Below the pieces are notes generated by a model. The model saw only the letters and a list, made by a program, of their open reading frames with translations, searched no databases and had not been told where the DNA came from. A DNA stretch of 64,000 nt from Peltaster fructicola. Taxonomy: Eukaryota > Ascomycota > Dothideomycetes. The position numbers were made by a program, and so were the translations under genes. This document shows positions 29,270-39,107 of this stretch, one piece after another; within the stretch, counting starts at the first letter, position 1, and every line of letters begins with the position of its first letter. The stretch spans positions 2,542,001-2,606,000 of the forward strand of contig CP051141.1 of NCBI GenBank assembly GCA_001592805.2, in the 5' to 3' direction.

Positions 29270-30145
29270 TCAACCCTGCGAGTCGGCTTGCTTTGCACCT
29301 AGCTTCATCTCGGCCATGGTCTTCTTTGACTCGTCGGCAAACTCCTCGCGCCATCGACTCTGTGGCAGACGTTCGTAGACTATGTCTCCCATTGTCCACA
29401 TCATTCGCTTTCGATCAGTCTCCCAATCAACATCATTGTCAGGACACATGACGTAGAATTTGCTTTCACCCATCTTCTTGTACAAGAAGTCTGCGACCTG
29501 CTCTGGTGTCCAGGCACCGTCAGGCTTCTCCTTCGTCTCACCACCGCCCGTCAAGCCTGTGAAAGTCCAGCCTGGCACCAGCAAGTGCACGGATGTCTTT
29601 GGTGAAGACTTTGCCAAGTCGAACGAGAGATGCTCTGCAATGGTCTTCACTGCTGACTTTGTAGCATTGTACGCTGGGTTGCCCGGTGGATTGGTAATGC
29701 CTTGCTTGGATCCGGTGATGACAATGCTCTTTGCATCTGAGCTGTTCTTATCGAAGTGTGGGAAGAAAGTATTGATACCGTTCACGACGCCAAAGAAATT
29801 AACATCGAAGATCTTGTGGAAGTACTGGCTGTCAGTCCAGTCGCTCTTCGGTCCTATGCCAGCATTGAGATGTAAGAAATCGAGCTTGGAGTGTTTCTCC
29901 TCGACTGAAGACTTGAGCTTGGCCCAATCTGATAGTGATGCCACATCCATTGAGTGCGTCTCGACGGAAGTCTTACTTGATACAGCAGACTTGGCTTTCT
30001 CTAGAGCTGCTGTGTTGTTGTCGATAAGGATGAGCTTCATCTCATGAGAAGCACAGAGCTTGGCCACAGCCAGGCCTACGCCTGAGGCTGCTCCGGTGAT
30101 GAGAGCCACCGCATTCGTGCGAAATACCGATGTGGGTGAAGCCAT
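29270..30145 (-). CDS. Classical short-chain dehydrogenase/reductase
   Basis: A 291-residue single-exon SDR. The cofactor motif is TGAASGVGLAVAKLC (TGxxxGxG), and LILIDNN after strand 2, with Asp, suggests NAD(H). The structural LNAGIG is present, as are the catalytic Ser in VITGSKQG and YNATK (YxxxK). The later PGWTFTGLTGG is typical. The C-terminal part (TPEQVADFLYKKMGESKFYV, MCPDNDVDWETDRKRMMW) is shared with a fungal SDR subgroup of unknown substrate. The ATG at 30145 (MASPTSVF) is chosen over one 51 nt upstream because it starts just before the Rossmann fold. It is convergent with the P450 at 32 bp and divergent from COQ3. Confidence 0.92.
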   Translation of the reverse strand: MASPTSVFRTNAVALITGAASGVGLAVAKLCASHEMKLILIDNNTAALEKAKSAVSSKTSVETHSMDVASLSDWAKLKSSVEEKHSKLDFLHLNAGIGPKSDWTDSQYFHKIFDVNFFGVVNGINTFFPHFDKNSSDAKSIVITGSKQGITNPPGNPAYNATKSAVKTIAEHLSFDLAKSSPKTSVHLLVPGWTFTGLTGGGETKEKPDGAWTPEQVADFLYKKMGESKFYVMCPDNDVDWETDRKRMMWTMGDIVYERLPQSRWREEFADESKKTMAEMKLGAKQADSQG

Positions 30146-30501
30146 TGTCAATGTTCGATGTGGATTGTAGGTCTGATGGGGCACAGCTCCTCTCACATAT
30201 GAGATAATCGCCTGGTGGTTGTTACATCAAGGTATGACGTTGATCGACAAAGAAATCTTTGGAAACAAGACGGAGTTAAAACACCTCGTAGCCACCAACC
30301 AGAGCGGCACCTGCTAGTACATGTGCTGCGAAGAACGATGCTCTTCTGATCCTGGAACACCATCAGGATAGCGTGGGAGCTCTTGTGACGAGACAGCGTG
30401 GTCGTGTTGGTTTTTGGCCGTGCCTGTCAACACTCAAGGACTTGGCACACGATTCTCTTGCATGCAAGACACCATCGGACACATCTCACGCCATCACTTC
30501 A
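30146..30501. promoter_or_regulatory. Divergent promoter, SDR / COQ3
   Basis: 356 bp. A short minus-strand frame ending near 30279 (ASFFAAHVLAGAALVGGYEVF then stop) is hydrophobic and protein-like, but I could not find a start or upstream exon, so it is not called. Confidence 0.35.
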
Positions 30502-31440
30502 ATGACAGCCTCATCATCCCTAGCTGCGCTGCTCAAGCTCCCATCTACACTGCGTGTCGACCTCGCACGACGAACGCTCCTGTCTTCTTCGACCTCGCCA
30601 GCGCCTCGCGTTCATGTACGAGCTTCACAGCAACAGCACGCGCATCCGGCTCGACACTACTCATCGCCTACATCCTCGGTGAATCAAGATGAGGTGGCAC
30701 ATTTCAACGTGCTAGCATCCACGTGGTGGGATCCTCATGGTTCGAGTAGACTGCTTCATCTCATGAATCCTCTGCGACATCGATTTATACAACAATGCCG
30801 CGCTACGGATCCTTGGCCTCAGCCCGACAAACTGAGATACCTAGACATTGGGTGTGGTGGAGGGATCTTCGCAGAATCAGCAGCACGGCTACCTACGACG
30901 TCCTCCGTGGATGCTATCGACCCTACGCCTGAAGTCATTGCTGTAGCAAGACGGCATCAACGAAATGACCCGCTGCTGCTTGAGCCTGGTCGGTTGACAT
31001 ACCACAACATCGCCATAGAACAGCTGCCGGTGCCTGCAGACCCGACAGATGGCTACGATGTAGTGTCACTCTTCGAGGTGGTCGAGCACATTGAGAACCC
31101 CAGTCCGTTCATCGAGTCAGCGCTGCAACACCTCAAGCCAGGAGGCTGGTTGATCGGCTCGACGATTGCTCGTACAGCTGTCTCATGGTTCACTACGAAG
31201 TTCGTCGCCGAGGAAATCATCAAGATGGTGCCCAGAGGTACCCACGATTGGAACCAATACATCCAACCACATGAGTTAAAGGCATGGGCACAGAAGCAGA
31301 CCTGTCTCGACACGGCACCTCATGCCACACGCTTCATGGGCGTGGTATATGCACCTGGCCTGGGCTGGAAAGAAGTCCAAGGCAGTGAGACTTGGGGAAA
31401 CTACTTCTTCGCCTTCCGTAAGAAGAGTGCTGAGTTGTAG
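30502..31440 (+). CDS. COQ3: Ubiquinone biosynthesis O-methyltransferase COQ3
   Basis: Catalyses both SAM-dependent O-methylations in coenzyme Q synthesis, on the matrix face of the inner mitochondrial membrane. It is a 312-residue single exon. The Ser/Arg-rich, acid-poor N-terminus (about 1-55, LRVDLARRTLLSSSTSPAPR) is a mitochondrial targeting sequence. The methyltransferase body starts at VNQDEVAHFNVLASTWWDPH, a COQ3/UbiG hallmark, followed by LHLMNPLRHRFI, the SAM motif I YLDIGCGGGIFAESAARL, the acidic VDAIDPTPEVI, the motif LFEVVEHIENP, and LKPGGWLIGSTIARTAVSWF. The C-terminal FMGVVYAPGLGWK is also conserved. The ATG at 30502 is preferred to an in-frame one at 30373, because the targeting peptide begins there. 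Confidence 0.95.
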   Translation: MTASSSLAALLKLPSTLRVDLARRTLLSSSTSPAPRVHVRASQQQHAHPARHYSSPTSSVNQDEVAHFNVLASTWWDPHGSSRLLHLMNPLRHRFIQQCRATDPWPQPDKLRYLDIGCGGGIFAESAARLPTTSSVDAIDPTPEVIAVARRHQRNDPLLLEPGRLTYHNIAIEQLPVPADPTDGYDVVSLFEVVEHIENPSPFIESALQHLKPGGWLIGSTIARTAVSWFTTKFVAEEIIKMVPRGTHDWNQYIQPHELKAWAQKQTCLDTAPHATRFMGVVYAPGLGWKEVQGSETWGNYFFAFRKKSAEL

Positions 31441-31659
31441 TCTAAGGGCGCATGTAAGGAGATGGCACATCGTTCTCGTGTTGAAAATTGTAACAAGATA
31501 TTGCTATATTACAGAGAGCTGCTAATTCGCGCTTCGATTGTAACCTTCACATAGCTTATGCTCCTCATCTGCGTGATGTTGTGGAGAGCATGGTTTTGGT
31601 GACCGATCATAATGATGCTGGCAAGTCTAGTATTTTCGTCGCCAATGATATGATGCTTC

Positions 31660-34600
31660 CTATGCGTTCGGCCCTCCACCACGTGCTCTCTTTGGATCAC
31701 TACCGCCACCTCCTTCGTGTTGTCGCTTGCCGCCACGATGGCCACCCACATGTCCTCCACGTGCGATACCAGATGCTCCGCCTCGAGAGGCAGCACCTTG
31801 AAAGCGAAGCTACCACCGCCTCGGCCGCGTCCACTTGCTGTGGGTATGCCACTGGTTGGGCGACCCGTTGTGCCTCCATCCGCTGCGGCTGGGACGAAGG
31901 ATGCTGCCTCTGGGTTTGGATTGTTTGTGTTCTGTTGTTCTGTTGATGCCGAAGGGGCGGATGTGCCTGTTGCAGCCTCACTTGGTTGTCCACTAGCACC
32001 GCTAGAGACTGTCTGGGAGGATGACATAGCCCCGAAGCGTTCCCTGCGTGCTCTGAGCTTGTCTGCCTCACTTGCTGAAGCATCCTCAACCATGGCAGCC
32101 TGTGCCGCATCACGCTTGACAGGTGTTGGTGCGCTTGCGTCCGGCTTTGGGACAGGCTTGGCCTTCTTGGCTTCCTCCCAGACCTCGCCGACAGGTCGCG
32201 TGGGAGTGTCGTTGGCAGCTTTACTCACTGCTGCGATCTTAGCCTGAGCAATGTTTCGCTGACTGAGCTGTACGGCAGCCTTCTTCTCGGCATTTTCTTG
32301 AGCTTGACGGACTGCTGCTTCCTTGTCAAGCTTTGCCTTGTCAAGAGCTTCGCGGAGCTCGGATTCATGCTTGGCGATGACTTCTTGATTCGACGACACT
32401 TCGCCAGGCTGGACAGGAGCTTCTCGTAGCTTTGCGAGCTCCGCATCCTTGACAGCAAGACTGGCAGTTAGAGTCTCCGTTTCCTTGCTGACCGCTTTGC
32501 GCATACTGTTCTGCATGACAGTCCGCACGCGCTGATTCGTCTTGATCAAGTTGTTGATGAACTCATCGCTGTATTCTGTGTCTGCCGTGGACTTACCGAC
32601 AGTGGTAGTCGATGGCACTCCAGCTGCTTGGGCGTCCTTCGCAAGACGCTCGAGCTCAGCAGCATGAGCCTCCTGCATCGCCTTGATCTGTTGCTCATAT
32701 TCTTTGCGCACATTCGCTAATTCGACCGAGTGCTCCGTGATTAGTGCTGCTCGTGTCTCCTCTTGAATTTGTGCTCGTCCCTCCTGCAGTTGGCGTTGCA
32801 GATTGCTTCTCATCTTGGCGATTCTAAGTTCTGCCGCTTCCTCTGCTTGCTTCAGAGCGAGGCTGTGCTGCTCTTGCATTTCAGCTCGAAGTTTGGTCAC
32901 TTCAGCAGCGGCGTCAATGACTTCACCATCTTCGGCCACTAAGATTTGTGCAGATGGTTTGGACTCGGCGCCATCGGCTTGAAGTCGTGCTATTTCTCCC
33001 TTGGCATCGGCAAGTTCTCGCTGTGCCTGTGCTAGAGCATTGCCGGCTTCATTCTCATCGATTTCGCCTTGCTCAACCTGCTCTCTGCTTGTCGACCGTG
33101 CAGCAGTCAGATCTGAGGTTAACGCTTGGATCTGTTGTTCCAACTCCTGCACTCGATTTTGTAGTGCTTCGACCTCGACGGTGTGTGTGCTTGCTTGAGC
33201 ATCTGCTTCGGCCAAACGACTGCGTAATGCCTCGACTTCGTCACTAGACAGTCCAGTTGTCGGGGTTGCTGGTTGCTGCGCAGCTTGAGACAGCTCTTCC
33301 TTGGCAGTGTCGAGCTCTTGTGCGAGACGTGACTGCTCAGATTGTGCTGCATTGAGCTCACGACTGAGCTCGGAGATCTTCGCATTCTGATCTCGATTCT
33401 TCTGTTTAGCTTGATTCTTGAAGCTTTCAATCTTATCCTTGGCCGCCGCATCAGCACCCTTCACTCGTTCCTCACTAGCCTCGATCTGCTGTTTCAAAGA
33501 TGCCTGCTCGGTCTCCATCTGCTCTTTTCGGCTTGCAGAGTCTCAATGCGTGTCTTGAGTTCCTCCAGCTCAGCCGGATCGACTCGGTTGTAGTTTGAGA
33601 TAATGTTCTGAGTACGCTCGCGCCAGTGGTCGCGGTCCGATGCGATGAGCTTGATCTCGCCGTCCTTGATTTCAAGATCTGCCTCAAGTTCTGCGAGCTT
33701 GGCTTGTAATGGCTCGAGCTCACTCCGCAGGCGGTCAACTTCCTTGCTCTTCTCATCGAAACGCTCACGTGCTTGTCGGGCTTCGTTGCGAAGTGTGACT
33801 GAACTTTCTCTGAAGAGATTGAGTTCGTCGATTGTCTGAGCAAGCTTGCTTGTGCTGGCCTCATGAGTCGCTTGCTCTGCGTGTTGTCTGCGCTCGTCCG
33901 CCAGTTTGCCATGCAGTTCTTCCACTTGTCCACTGGCATAGTCGAGCTGCTGCTGCATTCGCTGACCTTCCTGGACCGCAAGTTCGTGCTGCACTTCGAT
34001 GATCTCTTTCTCACGACGCAGGAAAGTGATAATCTCCTGCAGGCTTCCATCGCTTGTGCTAATATCGTCGCCGCCGTCAGTTTGTGGCAATGCTCGACCT
34101 TGTCGTAGAGCCTGCAGTTCTGTGGAGAATGTCTCTAACTGCTGATGCAGCACTTTATTCTGTGACGCCATGTCGATGCGCCGTTCCGTGAGTTCCGTGA
34201 TCTCACGTTGTAGACCGGCTTTCTGTCCAGCCCAGCTCTCTTGTCCACTTTCTAAGCTGGCCTTCGCCACCTCAGCCTCCGAGCGAAAGCGACCAACTTC
34301 ATCTCTGAGCTCTTGGAGACTCTGTCGTGTAGTCTGATACTCAGTAGTTGTGGCTGCGTGCCTGACCAGCTCTTTCTCGTAGCTGTCTTGAGCTTGTCGA
34401 GCGATATCGGCTTGAGCTTTCATATCTTCCTGGTATGTAGCTTTGTCTCCTTCGTACTGATCGACGATACCAGTCAATCTTGCGAGCTCGGCCTCAAGAT
34501 CTGCACGTTGAGTAGCTAGACTCTGGGAAGCATTGTCATGTAGTGTTCGCAGGTCGGAAAGTTCAGAGTTGGTGGCCGTCAGCTCCGACGTCAAATCTTC

Positions 34601-37600
34601 GACACGCTGCTCGAGCTCCTTGATCAATGTATCTTTTTCAGCTTGGATGGCGTCTGCTTCTTCCTTGTATTGCTCGGTAGTCTGATGGAAGCTGGACAGC
34701 TCTTCTTCCGTCGTTTGTGCAATAGTCTTGTATTGCTCTATCTGCTCTCGGGCGCTGTCCAGCTCAGAGCGTGCGAATTCGAGATCACGCTTGACATCCG
34801 ACAGCTCAACAGCAAGGCGCTGCTCTGCAGTGAGCTCATCAGGGTCAGTAGTGGTTGCACCGTTAGGTCGAGCGCTCGGTCGTGGTTGCAGTGCTTTCGC
34901 CTTTTCTTCAGCAGCACGGAATTCGATCTTCAACTCATCGATTCGGGACTGCAGTTGGTCTTTGTCGTCTTGGCAGCGACCAGCTCTTCACGAGTCAAAG
35001 CCAAGCTCCTCGTAAGGTCATCAATCCTCGTCCTGTTCTGCGATTCCTCGTACTCGCGTCGCAGTCCAGCTTTCTTGCTGCCCTCAGTCTCGCTATCAAG
35101 CTTTCGCTTCGAAGCCTCAAGCTCCGTCTCGAGGGTGTCAACTTGGTTCTGAAGCCTGCGGCGTGCCTCGTTGGCATCACGCTCTCGTTCGTTCATGAGA
35201 TTCGAGAGATCGACATTCAGCTTGCTTAGTCGGCTTCGCTCGTCTGTGAGAATCTTGTTGTCGTCGGTGAGTCGATCTTCCAAACGTTTCCACAGCTCCT
35301 TCTCGGCTTTGCTGTTATTCTTTTCGTTCTGCAGTGACTCAACGCGCGATTGAGCTTCGACAAGCTCTTCTGCAACCTGCTGAATACGAAGATCTTGCTT
35401 GGCGGCGTTCTCAGAATAAATCTGACTACGCTTCTGCAATTCTTCGTTTTGAGTGCGCAGATTTGCAAAATTCGTCTGCAGCATATCGTACCGACTGGTA
35501 GCAAGACCAAGTTGTGCATGAGCATGAGCAACCTCACGCTGTAAGTTACTCTTGTCTTTAGACAGTGCATCGGCTTGATCCTTCAAGGTACGTCGGTCGG
35601 TGGCAGACTCGGTCCGGAAGTCGTCGAAGAACTTCTGCTGCTCTTTCAACAGCTTGTGAAGATCGTCGATGTCCTTCGATCGTGGCGTTGATGGCTCAAT
35701 GCCATTACGCCGAGGAGTTGCAGGCATTATGCTGTTGCCGAACATTGCCTGCATATCAGCATCTGGTGCAAGAGTGCCGCGGTGTTGTAGCATTCGTCGG
35801 AACATGTCTCGCTCTTTGGCATAGCTGTCGACCTGGAGAGCTACTGATTGCATCTCGTCCTTGTAACGCTCCACCTGCTTGCGAAGTTCGTCATTTTCTG
35901 TTGCATATGCAGCTGTTTGGCGTGCTTTCTGCTGGGCTTCCTCGCCCTCCATCTTGTCACCGAGCTGTCTAACAACGCGAAGAAGCTCCTCGTTCCGGCC
36001 TTGAAGCTCCTCAACGTCTCTGAAGATCAGAAGGCGTTCAGAAATCCATTGCTGCGTGTCGTTGGTGATAACATCTTGGTTCGAGTCGCCGCGAGCTAGA
36101 CGTTCGAGTTCTAGTCGCTCTGCCACAGTCATTTCGTCAAGACCTTGTTCTTTGCTTCGGAGCTCAACAAGAAGTATTTTGACTTGTGCAGAGACATCGC
36201 GCAGCTGTTGTCGGATGACTTCAACCTCTCTAGTGCTGGTGCTATACTCTTCTTGCCAGGTTTGTGACTCACGTACAGCGGCATCTCGAGTCTCGTTGGC
36301 ATCGGCAAGCATACGGCTGAACTCCACGATCTCGCCTTCGAGTCGATCTTGCTCCTGTTTGAGCTCGACAAGCTCCGGAGCACGAGATTCCATCTCATGC
36401 AGAAGCTCATCAAGAGTGGTTTGCAGCCGGGCGCTTCTTCGCTCTTCTGCCTCGAGCTCCTGCTGAGCTTTGACGAAATTGCTATAAAGCTGAGTCTGAG
36501 TGACATTGCGTGCCAGCTTTTGAGCAGAGCCAGGCATTGTGATCAATCCGTTCTCAACAGGCGTACTAGGTCGGGAGATTTGTTGGCGTTGTTGCTGTTC
36601 TTCAAGACGTGACTCGAGTTCGGCAACTGTGCGTTCGATTTGTGCTTTGTCTGCTCGCTCCATTTCGAACTCTGTCTGAAGCTTGACGATCTCTTCTGCG
36701 GCGTCGTCACGGACAGCATCAAGCTGAGTTTGCAGCTCCTCTAGACGGGCCTTGTGTGTGGCAGCGTTCTTTGCGTGAAGCTCCGCAAGTCTCTTGCTCG
36801 ATTCGATCTGACTCTGATATGTTTGCTCTCCACGAAGCTTGTTTTCCTCCAGCACAGCGTTTCGACTGAAAGCTTCATCAGTCTTTTGCTGTAGGTCGTC
36901 CAGACGCTTCTTTAAAGAGCTTTCACTCTGCTGGAGTGTCTCGACATGACTTGTAGCATCGTCACGCTCACGCTCTAGGGCGTGAATACGAGCATTGCGA
37001 TCCTTCCGTAGCTTCGCGTGCTCTGCACTAGAATTCTTGAGGTCGTCAGCTTGACGCTCATAGTTCCCTCTGAGTAGCTCAAGTTGTTGACGCAAGCTTT
37101 GTTCTTTGAACTTCTGCGAGGATGCTTGACTTTCAAGCACTCGGTTCTGCTCCTCAAGTTTGCTTATGTCCTTGCGAAGTTCTAACACCTTTGTATGTGA
37201 CTGTTCGAGCTCTTTGTGAACACGATCTTTCTCGGTCGAGTGGCTCTCGATCAGTGCCAATGTATCTCTGTTGGAGTGCTGAAGCGATTCGATCTGAGTT
37301 CGTAAGGTCTGTGATTCGTTGGTTGAAGTCAGAGCATTGCTCTGTAAGTTGCCGAGCTGTGCAACATAACTTTCGCGTGAGGTTTCAGCTTCGTTGAGCT
37401 TGGTGCGTAGCTCTTCGATCTCTTTGGCCTGCCGAGTTACCGTGACTTTCTGGGCTCGATATTTCGTGTCGGAGGTTCGAACAGCGTTCTCAAGCTCCAC
37501 GTCAACTTGCAGCTTCTGAGCTTTGAGAGACTCGAACTCTTTTGCTTTCAAGGTCGCAGACTGTAGGAAAGATGCGACAAGATCTGTAGTAGGTGTCGCA

Positions 37601-37674
37601 GTGAGCTTGTTGAAGTCGATCTCACTGAAGCCATAGAACGTGGATAAGTAGGTGTTGTCGATCGCAACAGCCAT
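31660..37674 (-). CDS. MLP1: Nuclear-basket nucleoporin MLP1/TPR, with three frame breaks
   Basis: A filamentous coiled-coil protein of the nuclear pore basket, involved in mRNA export quality control and in anchoring at the pore. About 2005 residues are implied. Nearly all of it is heptad coiled coil rich in Glu/Gln/Leu. The TPR/MLP1-2 signature is ISERLLIFRDVEELQGRNEE, with LLRVVRQLGDKMEGEE. The C-terminus is a Gly/Arg-rich tail (RGGASGIARGGHVGGHRGG, KRQHEGGG) ending at 31660. The frame changes at about 34960, 33525 and 31803; in each case one missing base next to a short run (AAAGGA, AAAAGGA, TTTT) would explain the shift, and no intron fits. The three reading segments therefore need base checking: either assembly errors or a decaying gene. 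It is divergent from TFA2. Confidence 0.88.
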
Positions 37675-38140
37675 GTTGAGGCGATTAGTGACAGTCTCGC
37701 GGTGGGATTTGTTACATTAGAGATCTGAAAGTGAGTGGAAGTCTCGCAAGCGTGCACAAGGCATGGTGAGCAAGACGAGCGATGTAGTTGAAGTGAGTAG
37801 TATAGGCAAGTAGAATCAACAAAAGCGTCACTTCTACAAACGCGACATTCGAGGCGCTCAGACCATGCGGGAACTGAGCCAGGTTCGTGTTGCGCCACCC
37901 GCGCACATTATCAGGCTGATCAAAGGACGACATACCTCACATTTGAAAAGACAACAACATTGCTTGATTTGGTCCTCGTCATTGAACGAAGACATCAGAA
38001 CAACGCTCGTGCAAAGTAGAAGGCTTCACTTCATTCCATTCTGGGCGTAGCATCGATTCGCCTGGCTAAATCACACGCCTTGATGCCACCCACAGATCAG
38101 CCTTGAGAGAGTTCACGCTCAGCGCGAAGCCTCCGTCAAG
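37675..38140. promoter_or_regulatory. Divergent promoter, MLP1 / TFA2
   Basis: 466 bp. No gene or repeat is seen. Confidence 0.4.
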
Positions 38141-38998
38141 ATGTCTCTCGCCGCGAGTATGTCAAAGTTCAAATCGGAACTCTCAGAAGCTGCAACAAGG
38201 AACTTGGCGCACTCGAGACCATCCTCTACAGCTCCGGCGAGGACCACAACCCCTTTGTCTGGAGTCAAGCGAAGTCACGATGCCAGCCTAAGTGCAAGTC
38301 AGCCCACGCCTTCAGAGCGACGACCTGCAGCTGTAGGCAGCGAGCTCATGACACATGTCATCTATGCTCAGGAATACCTCAAAGAGAAGTTTCCAACTGC
38401 CGTTACCTTTGAGGATATCCTAGCATATCTGTCCTTGCCTACAGATCTACAGAAGCACAAGGCACTCATTAAGGTTGCACTACAAGACCACCACAGAGTC
38501 ACGTACATGCCCAAGTCCGAATCCAGCATCGGAAAAGAACTATTTCGCTACAATCCTATACATCCTGTTGCCAGCGCTGATGAATTGCTGAGCTACATGG
38601 CCACCAGACAAACGTTCACAGGCATATCAGCAAAGGAGCTCAAAGATGTCTGGCCAGACTCAGTTGCCGCCATGGACAAACTAGAGAGACAGCACAAGAT
38701 ATTGATTACTCGCAACAAGAGGGACAATACTCCAAGGACGATATGGGCTGATGATCCAGATCTACATGCACAGCAAGACGACGATTTCATAGAGTTCTGG
38801 AACAAGACCAAACTGCCTGCTTCCGAGACTGAGATGCGGAATGAATTGGAGAAGGCTGGTCTCACACCGACAAGTCAGATCAAGGAGATCAGAAAGGCAG
38901 AGCCTCGCAAAAAAGAGAAGCGTAGAATCAATCGTGCAGGTGGTAAGACTACTAATCTGCACATGTTGGGAATCCTGAAGGACTATTCCAAGAGGTGA
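38141..38998 (+). CDS. TFA2: Transcription initiation factor IIE subunit beta
   Basis: The beta subunit of TFIIE, which recruits and regulates TFIIH in the RNA polymerase II preinitiation complex. It is a single exon of 285 residues. The Ser/Pro-rich start is followed by the first winged helix at about 68-140 (MTHVIYAQEYLKEKFPTAVT, FEDILAYL; ELFRYNPIHPVASADELLSY), a second winged helix at about 145-205 (TFTGISAKELKDVWPDSVAAM; ILITRNKRDNTPRTIWADDP), then the conserved FIEFWNKTKLPASETEMRNELEK-type helix and a basic C-terminus (RKKEKRRINRAGGKTTNLHM). The length and order match fungal Tfa2. It is convergent with HFM1; the stops are 110 bp apart. Confidence 0.94.
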   Translation: MSLAASMSKFKSELSEAATRNLAHSRPSSTAPARTTTPLSGVKRSHDASLSASQPTPSERRPAAVGSELMTHVIYAQEYLKEKFPTAVTFEDILAYLSLPTDLQKHKALIKVALQDHHRVTYMPKSESSIGKELFRYNPIHPVASADELLSYMATRQTFTGISAKELKDVWPDSVAAMDKLERQHKILITRNKRDNTPRTIWADDPDLHAQQDDDFIEFWNKTKLPASETEMRNELEKAGLTPTSQIKEIRKAEPRKKEKRRINRAGGKTTNLHMLGILKDYSKR

Positions 38999-39107
38999 TT
39001 CATGTATTGCTATTGTCATTGAGCGTGGCGCTGGAGGTGATGTGTAGATGGACTGTATTCATGGTTGTGCTTATGCTATGTCTGCTTCATCAATAAGTTG
39101 CCTTGTC

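Noticed and set aside
30240-30420. Minus-strand hydrophobic micro-frame ending GGYEVF
   Set aside because: It looks protein-like, but no start codon or upstream exon with splice signals was found in the COQ3/SDR promoter.
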